Positions 1 to 7,383 of a DNA stretch of 19,125 nt are shown here, in pieces. The stretch lies in the NCBI GenBank assembly GCA_002404605.1, contig DHKA01000040.1, positions 1 to 19,125 of the forward strand, written 5' to 3'. The translations under genes were made by a program, and so were the position numbers. Numbering within the stretch: the stretch's first letter is position 1; each line of letters begins with the position of its first letter. This DNA is from Clostridiales bacterium UBA4706 (lineage in GTDB: Bacteria > Bacillota > Clostridia > Oscillospirales > Oscillospiraceae). Under the pieces are notes generated by a model. That model did not search any database. It was not told where the DNA came from and saw nothing but the letters and a program-made list of their open reading frames with translations.

Positions 1-50
1 CATCCTTGGTAAGGATGAGGTCCCCAGTTCGAATCTGGGTAACAGCTCCA
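1..50 (+). tRNA. tRNA-Thr (anticodon GGT), 5' part cut by window edge
   Basis: Only the anticodon arm onward is present. The anticodon stem is 1-5 paired with 13-17 around the loop TTGGTAA, which puts GGT at positions 34-36 of the tRNA, so it reads the threonine codon ACC. A five-base variable loop (18-22), a perfect T stem (23-27 with 35-39) around TTCGAAT, the 3' acceptor strand TAACAGC, discriminator T and an encoded CCA (48-50) follow. A terminator hairpin starts at the next base. Threonine tRNAs read ANN codons and normally carry t6A37, the substrate of TcdA encoded in the neighbouring operon. Confidence 0.93.
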
Positions 51-90
51 AAAAAGCCTGTAATCCTTAGGATTACAGGCTTTTTGCTTT
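51..90 (+). terminator. Rho-independent terminator after tRNA-Thr
   Basis: A perfect 16-bp inverted repeat (51-66 with 70-85) has a 3-base loop and begins directly after the tRNA CCA. A-rich and T-rich ends flank the stem, so it can work in both directions. It may therefore also stop transcription from the leftward ttcA operon, whose last stop codon is at 165. The stretch 91-164 between them holds nothing else recognisable. Confidence 0.9.
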
Positions 91-164
91 TCTCGGAAAT
101 ATCACTCGGCACACCATGCCCCCAAAAGCACCCTGAACGTTTGCCGTTCCTCTCTGTTTGACCG

Positions 165-1007
165 TCAGATATTGTAATGCTCCAAAAAGGAATGCGTTTC
201 CCCCTGTGTTTTGTATCCGGGGAAGGTGTCCAGCGCCACGGCATGAATACTGTTAAAGATGGACTTTTCAATATTGGGGTTGTCCCGTTTCAGACGCCGC
301 AGCAGCGTTTTGATCTCCTGCCGCTTGGAGCCGCCTCCGCCGTTGTCACAGATGGTGCAGTTCTCCGTGAAGCGGCAGGCACATTGGATAAATTCCAGCT
401 GATTGTACTGCCGCCATGCGATGATATCTTCTTCGCGGATGCAATACATGGGACGGATGAGCTCCATGCCGTCGAAATTGCTGCTGTGGAGCTTTGGCAG
501 CATGGCTTGCAGCTGCGAACCGTAAAACATTCCCATAACGGTCGTCTCGATCACATCGTTGAAGTGATGCCCCAGCGCGATCTTATTGCAGCCAAGCTCC
601 TTGGCTTTGCTGTAAAGGTGGCCGCGGCGCATTCTGGCGCAGAGGTAGCAGGGGGATTTCTCGCTGCTGTTGGCTACCTCGAAAATATTGGTTTCAAACA
701 CGGTGATGGGGATATGAAGCAGTGCCGCGTTGCTCTCGATCTTCTGCCGGTTTATAGCATTATAGCCTGGGTCCATCACGAGAAACACCAGTTCAAAGGG
801 TACATCACTGTGACGGTGCAGTTCCTGCATCAGCTTCGCCATCAGCATCGAATCCTTGCCGCCCGAGATGCACACGGCGATCTTATCCCCCGCTTGGATC
901 AGCTCATACTTTTTCACCGCATAGACGAACGGGTTCCATAGCGTGCCGCGGTATTTTTTTATGATGCTCCGCTCGATCATCTGATAGGGTTCCAATACTC
1001 TTGCCAT
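165..1007 (-). CDS. ttcA: TtcA-family tRNA 2-thiocytidine(32) synthetase
   Basis: This is a PP-loop ATPase of 280 residues. Known TtcA enzymes adenylate cytidine 32 of certain tRNAs and replace its oxygen with sulfur, using a [4Fe-4S] cluster and a cysteine desulfurase. Visible here are the PP-loop SGGKDS (48-53), the paired cysteines CYLC (120-123), the GHHFNDVIET segment (146-155) and a further cysteine group (C209, C211, C217, C220) that can supply the third cluster ligand. TilS is less likely because the CxxC pair is present and a TilS C-terminal domain is not. The ATG at 1007 has AGAGGAAA about 8 bases upstream. It is the last gene of the leftward tcdA operon, so the sulfur donor is probably the desulfurase encoded just before it. 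Confidence 0.85.
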   Translation of the reverse strand: MARVLEPYQMIERSIIKKYRGTLWNPFVYAVKKYELIQAGDKIAVCISGGKDSMLMAKLMQELHRHSDVPFELVFLVMDPGYNAINRQKIESNAALLHIPITVFETNIFEVANSSEKSPCYLCARMRRGHLYSKAKELGCNKIALGHHFNDVIETTVMGMFYGSQLQAMLPKLHSSNFDGMELIRPMYCIREEDIIAWRQYNQLEFIQCACRFTENCTICDNGGGGSKRQEIKTLLRRLKRDNPNIEKSIFNSIHAVALDTFPGYKTQGETHSFLEHYNI

Positions 1008-1021
1008 AGTCAGTTTTCCTC

Positions 1022-1102
1022 TTATATCATGTATTCACGGCTGCGTCGCTTGACAAGGGTCCGCATAACCGCCGGGCTGCCGCGCTGAAGCGCATCGTTC
1101 AT
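1022..1102 (-). CDS. Possible 26-residue protein between desulfurase and ttcA
   Basis: This short reading frame is not recognised. Its ATG (1102-1100) overlaps the TGA of the cysteine desulfurase gene as ATGA, the same arrangement that joins tcdA to the desulfurase. It ends with TAA at 1022, 14 bases before the ttcA start, so it fills the gap almost exactly. AAGGA lies about 9 bases upstream of its ATG. The product begins MNDALQRGSPAVMRTL and is basic near its C-terminus (VKRRSREYMI). It has no membrane segment or cysteine. It could be a real small protein, a coupling device that keeps ribosomes moving into ttcA, or chance. Only position and signals support it. Confidence 0.4.
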   Translation of the reverse strand: MNDALQRGSPAVMRTLVKRRSREYMI

Positions 1103-2220
1103 GGTACCAGTTCCTTATAGCAGCGGTCAAAAATTTGCAGAAATTCCGCGACCTCTTCATCGGTAGTCCGATGGCTGAGGCTGATGCGCCAGGAGGACAG
1201 CGCGTTTTTCCGGTCGCGACTCACCGCGTACACCGCCTTCGAAGGCGTTCCCTCCGTGGAGCAGGCGGACTTTACCGATACGCAGATGCCGTGCTTCCCC
1301 AGCTCCTGCTGGAATACCGTACTCTTAACGCCGCTGACGCTCAGATTCAGAATGTGCGGCACGGCGCTCTCCGGGCTGTTGAAGAGGACTCCGGGGTATT
1401 TGGCGAGTGCAGTACGCAGACGGCGGTTCAGCGCCCCGACACAGGCGGCGCGTCGCTCCTGCTGCTCCAGTGCCAGACGCAGTGCCGTCTCGATGGACAC
1501 CGCCATTCCCAGCGCCGGTGTGCCGCTGCGGTAGGGCGTGGTGCTGCCTCCGCCATGGATCTGCGGCTCAATGATGAGGTCTTTCTTTTTTATCAGCAGG
1601 CCGCTCCCGTTAAGACCGTAAAACTTATGGGGTGCGATGCTCATGGTGTCCACGCCGTCCAGCACCAGTTCGGTTTTGCCCACCGCTTGCGTGGCATCTA
1701 CATGCAAACGGCAGTTGGGGTAGTCCTTCAAAACAGCGGCGATCTCCCGGACCGGCTGCACCGTACCCAGTTCGCTGTCTACCGCACAGACCGCCACCAG
1801 CACCGTATCCTTCCGCAGCAACTCCCGCAGATGCTCCAAGTCGATCGTGCCGTCCCGCCGGATGTCCACCAGATCCACTTCGCAGCCCTGCTGCTGCAGG
1901 GCGGACAGCGCACCGCCCACGGAAGAGTGCTCCAGAGCCGTGGAGACGATGTGTTTTCCCACATGGCGGGATGCCTGTGCGACGCCCTTGAGAGCGAGAT
2001 TGTTGGACTCGCTGGCGCCGGAGGTATAGACGATCTCTTCGGGCAGAACGCCCAGAAGTTCCGCAATGCTGTCCGTTACCCGGATCATCTCCGCCCGGGC
2101 GTCCAGCCCTGCGGGGTGGGTGGAATTGGGGTTGCCGATATAACGCCGCTCCGTCTGATAAAATGCGTCCAACACGGCAGAGTCCGCCGGTGTATTGGCA
2201 GAATAGTCCAGATAGATCAT
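1099..2220 (-). CDS. Cysteine desulfurase, NifS/IscS/CsdA-like
   Basis: This is a PLP enzyme of 373 residues that takes sulfur from cysteine and passes it on as a persulfide. The fold-type I aminotransferase signals are all visible: the N-terminal YLDYSANTP, His98 in ALEHSS, DATQAVGK (175-182), the PLP lysine K199 in APHKF, and the persulfide cysteine C320 in KSACSTEG. The frame opens further upstream, but the ATG at 2220 is preferred. It gives the canonical N-terminus, has GGGAG about 8 bases upstream, and forms an ATGA overlap with the tcdA stop. Lying between tcdA and ttcA, it probably serves TtcA directly. In E. coli the desulfurase CsdA is likewise encoded next to tcdA (csdL). No CsdE or IscU partner is visible here. 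Confidence 0.88.
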   Translation of the reverse strand: MIYLDYSANTPADSAVLDAFYQTERRYIGNPNSTHPAGLDARAEMIRVTDSIAELLGVLPEEIVYTSGASESNNLALKGVAQASRHVGKHIVSTALEHSSVGGALSALQQQGCEVDLVDIRRDGTIDLEHLRELLRKDTVLVAVCAVDSELGTVQPVREIAAVLKDYPNCRLHVDATQAVGKTELVLDGVDTMSIAPHKFYGLNGSGLLIKKKDLIIEPQIHGGGSTTPYRSGTPALGMAVSIETALRLALEQQERRAACVGALNRRLRTALAKYPGVLFNSPESAVPHILNLSVSGVKSTVFQQELGKHGICVSVKSACSTEGTPSKAVYAVSRDRKNALSSWRISLSHRTTDEEVAEFLQIFDRCYKELVP

Positions 2221-2984
2221 CGTGCGCTCTCCCATGCGGACAGGTCCTTTATGACCTCGCCTGCAATGATCAGTCCCACCGCGGCGGGCACAAAGGCATT
2301 GCTGCCGGGGACCTGCCGCCGCTGCGTGCATTTTCGCGCCGTGCCCGGCGGACAGATGCAGTGCGTCCGGCAGCTGATGGACATATCGTCCAGCGGCGCG
2401 ATGGGCTGCTCCCTGGAATAGACGACCTTCAGACTTTTGATGCCGCGCTTTTTAAGTTCCCGCCGCATGACTCTCGCCAGCGGACACACCGAAGTATCAT
2501 AGATATCCGCCACCTCAAAGGCGGCGGCATCCATCTTGTTTCCGGCTCCCATACTGCTGATGATAGGCGTTCCCGCCTTCTGCGCCTGTTCAATGAGCTC
2601 CAGCTTACCGGTCACGGTGTCGATGGCGTCCACGATGTAGTCATACCGGGTAAAGTCAAAGAGCTCCGCTGTCTGCGGAGCGTAAAAGGTCTTATAGGTG
2701 CGAACGACCGCATCCGGGTTGATCTCCCGGATACGCGCTTCCGCCACATCCACCTTGTATTGTCCCACAGTCCTGCGCGTGGCGAGGATCTGACGGTTCA
2801 GATTCGTCAGGCACACCCGGTCGTCATCGATGAGATCCAGCGCGCCCACACCGCTGCGGGCCAGCGCCTCCACGGTATAGCCGCCCACGCCGCCGATGCC
2901 GAATACCGCCACCCGGGCATGATACAGCCGCTCCATACCGTTCTGCCCAAGCAGCAGCTGTGTTCTTGAAAACTGATTCAGCAT
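2217..2984 (-). CDS. tcdA: tRNA threonylcarbamoyladenosine dehydratase TcdA (CsdL)
   Basis: This is a ThiF/E1-like enzyme of 255 residues. TcdA uses ATP to dehydrate t6A37 of ANN-reading tRNAs to the cyclic form ct6A. Visible are the nucleotide-binding GIGGVGG (29-35), the acidic DDD (53-55), the NLNRQ segment (61-65), DAIDTV in the middle, and the C-terminal SNAFVPAAVGLIIAGEVIKDL typical of the family. Length fits. A GTG start two codons upstream is possible, but it lies only 4 bases from GGAGGAAGG, whereas the ATG at 2984 is about 10 bases away. It is the first gene of the leftward operon and its TGA overlaps the desulfurase ATG. A promoter lies at 3116-3144, giving a leader of about 125 bases. 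Confidence 0.88.
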   Translation of the reverse strand: MLNQFSRTQLLLGQNGMERLYHARVAVFGIGGVGGYTVEALARSGVGALDLIDDDRVCLTNLNRQILATRRTVGQYKVDVAEARIREINPDAVVRTYKTFYAPQTAELFDFTRYDYIVDAIDTVTGKLELIEQAQKAGTPIISSMGAGNKMDAAAFEVADIYDTSVCPLARVMRRELKKRGIKSLKVVYSREQPIAPLDDMSISCRTHCICPPGTARKCTQRRQVPGSNAFVPAAVGLIIAGEVIKDLSAWESAR

Positions 2985-3115
2985 ATGCACCCTTCCTCCG
3001 ATCCTTTGAGCAGACCCGTCCGACCGTCTGCCGAAGCCGCTGCTTTCCCCTGCTCGGACATTTCACGCATCCGCCCCGCACAGGTTCCATTAACATAGTA
3101 TATTTATAGGTATAC

Positions 3116-3144
3116 ATATTAGCACGCGACTCACGCTCTGTCAA
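3116..3144 (-). promoter_or_regulatory. Sigma-A type promoter of the tcdA operon
   Basis: On the minus strand there is a perfect -35 TTGACA (3144-3139), a 17-base spacer and TAATAT (3121-3116). Transcription would start near 3109 and run leftward into tcdA. The leader of about 125 bases (2985-3109) shows no clear riboswitch or attenuator. Confidence 0.7.
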
Positions 3145-3190
3145 CAGTTGCCGTATATCCGAAGGAAGGAGAACGGCATGCATCACGCGC

Positions 3191-3219
3191 TTGACAGCGC
3201 CCCTTGCCGGGGCTACACT
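3191..3219 (+). promoter_or_regulatory. Promoter of the traX-like pseudogene
   Basis: TTGACA (3191-3196), a 17-base spacer and TACACT (3214-3219) on the plus strand. A start near 3226 would leave a short leader carrying AGGAGG (3235-3240) just before the ATG at 3248. This supports 3248 as the ancestral traX start. The promoter points away from the tcdA promoter. Confidence 0.55.
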
Positions 3220-3247
3220 GATGACAGCACCGGCAGGAGGAAAAAAC

Positions 3248-3762
3248 ATGCCCCTCACAGAGAAAAAGCCGCTCAGTTCCAATGCCATAAGCTCATCGCC
3301 ATTGCCGCAATGACGGTCGATCACATTGCATGGGCCGCGTTCCCGGGGTATCCGAAGGAGTTTCTCCCCCTGCTCATGCATCTCATCGGGCGCGTTGCCT
3401 GCCCGATCATGTGCTACAGCATCGCCGAGGGGTATCACTACACGCGAAACATCCGCAAGTATACCGCGCGGCTCTTCATTTTCGCGCTGATCTCGCATTT
3501 CTGCTACATATATTCCTCGCGCGATTTCATCGACTGGCGCTCCTTTATTCCGTTTTATTACGGCGGCGCGCTAAACCAGACGAGCGTTATGTGGTCGCTC
3601 GCGTGGGGTCTTGTGATGCTGCGCGTCGCGGAAAGCAAAAAGATCACATCCGGCGCAGTGCGGGTGCTGCTCATTCTGCTCATCTGCCTTGTGAGCTTCC
3701 CGAGCGACTGGAGCTGCATCGCCTCGCTCTGCGTCATGGCGTTCGGCACGAACCGCGGCGAC
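3248..3762 (+). pseudogene. traX-like membrane protein, frameshifted and truncated
   Basis: TraX-family proteins are multi-spanning membrane proteins, first known as the F-pilin acetylase but common in Firmicutes with unknown role. The family signature is clear: KLIAIAAMTVDHIAWAAFPG, then HLIGRVACPIMCYSIAEGYHYTRNIRKY, then more hydrophobic spans. The expected start ATG 3248, with AGGAGG and a promoter before it, reads MPLTEKKPLS and then loses frame. The family-like FQCHKLIAI follows one frame over, from 3277, as if one base were lost near 3276. A different ATG at 3178, with AAGGAG upstream, reads into the TraX frame but gives an unrelated N-terminus, so some translation remains possible. The C-terminal membrane part is missing: after AFGTNRG the sequence turns into a phosphohexomutase. 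Confidence 0.75.
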
Positions 3763-5016
3763 GATGCCGCCATCGAGGACCGGTTTTACCGCGAGCCGGA
3801 ATTCGGCACCGGCGGGTTCGCGGCGTACTCGGTGCGGGCACGAACCGCATGAACGTTTTCACCGTCGGCAAGGCCACGCAGGGCTGCGCCCTTGATTTTG
3901 CCAAAGGACTCGCCTCCGGCATCATCACCTATATCGGCGAGGACACCGTGGAGCGATATCTCGCCGCGGTATCGACGGCTTCGCTTTTGCCGGAGAGCTT
4001 TTCGCGCAGCGCCTCCATCGTCTACACGCCGCTCAACGGTACAGGCATTTCCTGCGTGCCGCGCTGCCTTCGCGCGCACGGTTTTACGAACATCACTATC
4101 CCGCCGGAGCAGGCGGAGCCGGACGGAAATTTTCCAACGTGCCCTTACCCCAACCCGGAGATCCGCGAAGCGCTCTCCGTCGGACTGCGTCTGGCGGAGG
4201 AAACGGGCAGCGAGCTGCTGCTCGCCACCGACCCGGACTGCGACCGCGTCGGCGCGGCGGTGAAGACCGCCGAAGGCTACCGGCTCATCACCGGCAACGA
4301 AATGGGCGTGCTGCTGCTCGACTTTGTCTGCCGGATGCGCCAGGCAAACGGCACGATGCCGGAGCGCCCCGTGGCGGTAAAAACCATCGTGACGACGCCG
4401 ATGGCAGAGAAGATCGCCGCGCATTACGGCGTGGTGCTGCGGAACGTGCTGACCGGGTTCAAATTCATCGGTGAGCAGATCGGGCTTCTTGAAAAAGACG
4501 GCGAGGCCGATCGCTATATTTTCGGCTTTGAGGAGAGCTACGGCTATCTGAGCGGCAGCTTTGTGCGCGACAAGGACGCGGTGAACGCCTCGCTTCTCAT
4601 CTGCGAGATGTTCGTCTGGTACAAGTCGCAGGGCAAAACGCTCGCGGACGCGCTCGAAGCGCGGTACGCGCAATACGGCTTTTATGAAGCGAAGCTCCTG
4701 TCCTTCACGTTTGGGGGCTGAGCAGGCTTTGCGCATATGACGGAGCCGCTCGATTCCCTCCGTCTCTCGCCCCCGGCGGAACTGGCGGGCGAAGCCGTGC
4801 GGCAGATCATCGACTACGACCGGGACGAAACAGGACTTCCACGCTCCAACGTGCTGCGCTTTATATTCGGTGGCGGCGAAGTCGTTGTGCGTCCCTCCGG
4901 CACGGAGCCGAAGCTCAAGATCTATCTCATATCTCACCGCCGCCCGGGAGAGCCGGACAGAAAGCCGCGCCATGCTAAAACTGATTGAACAGCAGCTTAC
5001 CGATTGGGCAAAATAA
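3763..5016 (+). pseudogene. Phosphoglucomutase/phosphomannomutase family, multiply broken
   Basis: Alpha-D-phosphohexomutases interconvert sugar 1- and 6-phosphates. Recognisable pieces are EDRFYREPEFGTGG, GAGTNRMNVFTVGKATQG, YTPLNGTG, the metal loop DPDCDR (about 4232-4249), GFEESYG and the phosphate loop RPSGTEPK. Lesions seen: the first few dozen codons are gone and the remainder follows traX in frame; one base is missing near 3817 (GGG|TTCGC); at about 3888 the sequence jumps from KATQGCA to LDFAKGLASG, removing the segment with the catalytic serine loop (TASHNP in relatives); an in-frame TGA sits at 4719-4721; and one extra base lies near 4929, after which frame 1 gives the natural-looking end LTAARES to DWAK with TAA at 5014. 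It cannot make an active enzyme. It was probably co-transcribed with the TfoX-like gene. Confidence 0.85.
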
Positions 5017-5027
5017 AAGGAGTATAT

Positions 5028-5354
5028 ATGGCAACATCCAAAGAGTATATCGAATTTGTCTGCGAACAGCTTGACGGGATCGAGAACGTTACCTATAAGA
5101 AAATGTTCGGCGAATACATGGTGTATGTAAACGCCAAACCGATCCTTCTCGTGTGCGACAATACCGTCATGGTGAAAAAAGCGACGGGGTTGGCCGCGCT
5201 CATGGAAGGTGCGCCCGACGGCATACCCTACGAGGGAGCCAAGGTGCACTACATTCTCGACATTGAAAACCGGGAACTCGTCCGCAACGTAATCGAAGTC
5301 CTGGAACCGATCACGCCGCTGCCCAAAAAGCGTGCCAAAAAGAAAGCCGAATAA
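5028..5354 (+). CDS. TfoX N-terminal domain protein
   Basis: This small protein of 108 residues matches the TfoX N-terminal domain: KEYIEFVCEQL, then YKKMFGEYMVYVNAKPILLVCDNTVMVK, then a lysine-rich tail (KKRAKKKAE). The name comes from the competence regulator TfoX/Sxy of Gammaproteobacteria. Stand-alone N-terminal domains are common in Firmicutes and their role is not established. ATG 5028 is chosen because AAGGAG (5017-5022) lies 5 bases upstream. A slightly longer frame from 5004 has no such site. The ribosome-binding site lies right after the ancestral stop of the phosphohexomutase gene (5014-5016), so the two were probably one operon. The TfoX frame itself looks intact. Confidence 0.8.
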   Translation: MATSKEYIEFVCEQLDGIENVTYKKMFGEYMVYVNAKPILLVCDNTVMVKKATGLAALMEGAPDGIPYEGAKVHYILDIENRELVRNVIEVLEPITPLPKKRAKKKAE

Positions 5355-5360
5355 TTGCAG

Positions 5361-5404
5361 AAATCGCCCCCACTGTTTCAAAACAGCGGGGTGATTTTCG
5401 TTTA
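5361..5404 (+). terminator. Terminator after the TfoX-like gene
   Basis: The hairpin AAATC..CCCC.CTGTTT / AAACAG.GGGG.GATTT spans 5361-5397, with one A/C mismatch and a small internal loop. It is followed by TTTTCGTTT and begins 6 bases after the stop codon. The stretch 5405-5493 before the next gene shows no convincing promoter match. Confidence 0.7.
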
Positions 5405-5493
5405 ACAAGGATTTTACAAAAAAACCGTAGCGCATTTAACATCCGTTCTGCTACCCTGATTTTGTAAACCAAATATCAGAAAAAGGAAAAATT

Positions 5494-7260
5494 ATGGACA
5501 TTTTTGATACGCTTACGATGCTGGGCGGCCTGGCGCTGTTCCTTTTCGGCATGAGTCTGATGGGACAGGCGCTCGAACGGCGCGCCGGAGGGAAACTCCG
5601 CTCCCTGCTTGACAAAATGACCGGAAAGCCCATCGCCGGTTTTCTCACCGGTCTCGGCGTGACCGCCGTGATCCAAAGCTCTTCCGCCACGACCGTTATG
5701 GTCGTCGGCTTTGTAAACTCCGGACTGATGACGCTGCGCCAGTCGATCAGCGTGATCATGGGCGCGAACGTCGGCACGACCGTGACCGCGTGGCTTTTGA
5801 GTCTCGGCGATATTGACGGCACGAGCGTTCTCATCCGCCTTCTCAAGCCGGCCTCCTTCACGCCGATCCTCGCCGTGATCGGCATCGTCCTTTATCTTTT
5901 CTGCAAAAGCAGCCGCAAAAAGGATTCCGGTATCATCCTGCTCGGCTTCGCCACGCTGATGTTCGGCATGGAGACGATGAGCGGCGCGGTGTCGGGGCTG
6001 CGCAATAATCCGGTGTTCGTAAATCTCTTCCTTGCGTTCAAAAACCCGTTTCTCGGTGTGGTGGCCGGTGCGGTGCTCACGGGCATCATTCAGTCGAGCT
6101 CGGCTTCCGTCGGCATTTTGCAGGCGCTCTCCGCCACCGGCGCGGTGAGCTACGCCGCGGCGATCCCCATCATCATGGGCCAGAATATCGGCACGACCGT
6201 GACGGCGCTCCTCTCCTCCATCGGCACGAACAAAAACGCGCGCCGCGCCGCCGTGGTGCATCTGCTGTTCAACGTGATCGGCGTCGTCGTTCTGCTCACG
6301 GTGTTTACGGTAGTGCGGGCGGCGTTCGCCCCGGCGCTGCTCGACGAGGCCGCGACCCGCTCCGGCATCGCCATTGCTCATTCGGCGTTCAATCTTCTCT
6401 GCACTGCCATGCTCCTGCCCGCCGGAGGGCTGCTGGAAAAGCTCGCCATCCGGCTCGTGCCGGACAGCGGCGAGAAGGAACAGCGCGTGGAGCTGGACGA
6501 GCGTCTGCTCGCAACACCGGCGCTGGCGCTCTCCCGCAGCCGCGCCGTTGCTTCGGACATGGCCGAGCACGCCGTGCGCGCGCTGAAGGATTCCCTCACC
6601 GCGATCGACAACTATTCCCCCGATCTCGCCGAACGGATCCGGCAGGACGAAGAGCTGTGCGACCATTATGAGGACATTCTCAGCACCTATCTTGTAAAGC
6701 TCAGCGCCGAGCAGATGGGCACCGCGGAAAGCGAAGAGGCCGCCGCGCTTTTGAAATCCATCGGCGATTTTGAGCGCATTTCCGACCACGCCGTCAACAC
6801 GCTCGAATCCGCCGAGGAGCTGCGCGACAAGAATCTCACATTCTCGCCGAGTGCCGTCGCCGAATTTTCGGTGCTTGCGAGAGCGGTCAGCGAAATTCTC
6901 GATCTCTCCCTTGCATGCTTCGAGAAAAACGACAGCGCCGTTGCCGCCAAGGTCGAGCCGCTTGAGCAGGTCATCGATCAGCTCAAGGAATCGATGCGCA
7001 CGCGCCACATCCGGCGCCTGCAGCAGGGCGGATGCAGCATTGAGCTCGGCTTCATTCTCTCCGATCTTCTCACCGGTCTCGAGCGCACATCCGACCACTG
7101 CTCCAACATTGCCGGGTGCGTCATCGACACGGCGCAGCATAATCTCAATCTCCACGAGTCGCTGCGCGCCACGCGCCTCGAGAGCGCTGAATTCATCCGC
7201 GAATTTGACCGCTACGCCCACAAATACGCGCTTCCCCCGTCCGCGGCGGTCGCCGACTGA
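5494..7260 (+). CDS. Na+/phosphate cotransporter family protein with PhoU-like tail
   Basis: This is a membrane protein of 588 residues. Two inverted Na/Pi-cotransporter repeats each carry the signature QSSSA motif (QSSSATTV at 61-68, QSSSASVG at 200-207) and a later GxNxGTT motif (GANVGTTVT near 90, GQNIGTTVT near 229). About eight to ten hydrophobic segments fill residues 1-320. The soluble remainder (about 345-588) is helical and acidic like PhoU, with the DFERISDHAVN and LERTSDHCSN segments that carry metal ligands in PhoU. NptA/YjbB relatives move phosphate with sodium, and YjbB has been linked to export, so direction is open. AAAGGA lies about 9 bases before ATG 5494. It stands alone between terminators. 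Confidence 0.88.
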   Translation: MDIFDTLTMLGGLALFLFGMSLMGQALERRAGGKLRSLLDKMTGKPIAGFLTGLGVTAVIQSSSATTVMVVGFVNSGLMTLRQSISVIMGANVGTTVTAWLLSLGDIDGTSVLIRLLKPASFTPILAVIGIVLYLFCKSSRKKDSGIILLGFATLMFGMETMSGAVSGLRNNPVFVNLFLAFKNPFLGVVAGAVLTGIIQSSSASVGILQALSATGAVSYAAAIPIIMGQNIGTTVTALLSSIGTNKNARRAAVVHLLFNVIGVVVLLTVFTVVRAAFAPALLDEAATRSGIAIAHSAFNLLCTAMLLPAGGLLEKLAIRLVPDSGEKEQRVELDERLLATPALALSRSRAVASDMAEHAVRALKDSLTAIDNYSPDLAERIRQDEELCDHYEDILSTYLVKLSAEQMGTAESEEAAALLKSIGDFERISDHAVNTLESAEELRDKNLTFSPSAVAEFSVLARAVSEILDLSLACFEKNDSAVAAKVEPLEQVIDQLKESMRTRHIRRLQQGGCSIELGFILSDLLTGLERTSDHCSNIAGCVIDTAQHNLNLHESLRATRLESAEFIREFDRYAHKYALPPSAAVAD

Positions 7261-7281
7261 CTTTGCACTTTCTCTTCCTCC

Positions 7282-7323
7282 AGCAGCGTCGTTTTGTCCT
7301 TCGTGACAGCGGCGCTGCTTTTT
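7282..7323 (+). terminator. Probable terminator after the Na/Pi transporter gene
   Basis: AGCAGCG (7282-7288) pairs with CGCTGCT (7313-7319) across a long loop that can form smaller pairs (GTCG..CGTGAC). TTTTT follows (7319-7323). It lies about 20 bases after the stop codon. The long loop makes it a weaker match than the other hairpins. Confidence 0.5.
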
Positions 7324-7347
7324 CGCGCATAATCGACGGGTTTCCCT

Positions 7348-7375
7348 TGATTTATTCCTACCTTAATGGTATACT
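7348..7375 (+). promoter_or_regulatory. Promoter of the TetR-type regulator gene
   Basis: TTGATT (7348-7353), a 16-base spacer and TATACT (7370-7375). The predicted start of transcription falls at about 7381-7383, on the ATG of the gene. The mRNA may therefore be leaderless. Confidence 0.6.
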
Positions 7376-7383
7376 TATACCAT
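7366..7383. promoter_or_regulatory. Palindromic operator covering the -10 box and start codon
   Basis: ATGGTATA-CT-TATACCAT is a perfect 8+8 inverted repeat with a 2-base centre. It covers the -10 element and the first two bases of the TetR gene's ATG (7382-7384). TetR-family proteins usually bind such palindromes in their own promoters, so self-repression is likely. Confidence 0.65.

Noticed and set aside
177..941. Long plus-strand frame opposite ttcA
   Set aside because: It mirrors the minus-strand gene, has no ribosome site or family features, and ttcA carries clear motifs.
1135..2421. Plus-strand frame of 428 codons opposite the desulfurase and tcdA
   Set aside because: Antisense shadow of GC-rich coding DNA crossing two real genes; rich in Arg, His and Gln with no domain.
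2985..3109. Riboswitch in the tcdA leader
   Set aside because: No recognisable class or strong structure in this GC-rich 125-base leader.
3178..3247. ATG 3178 as the normal traX start
   Set aside because: It has a fair ribosome site, but lies upstream of a good promoter and gives an N-terminus unlike the family; ATG 3248 reads the expected N-terminal residues before a frameshift. Kept only as an alternative.
4719..4721. TGA as selenocysteine or reassigned codon
   Set aside because: Other genes in the window end at TGA, the family has no selenocysteine here, and the gene carries several other lesions.
3786..5435. Minus-strand frame of 549 codons opposite the mutase and TfoX-like genes
   Set aside because: Its length comes from GC-rich codons on the other strand; plus-strand homologies are clear, and it runs through two genes and a terminator.
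5476..7221. Minus-strand frame of 581 codons opposite the Na/Pi transporter
   Set aside because: Low-complexity shadow (His, Arg, Glu, Gly runs), no start signals, while the plus strand encodes a typical transporter.
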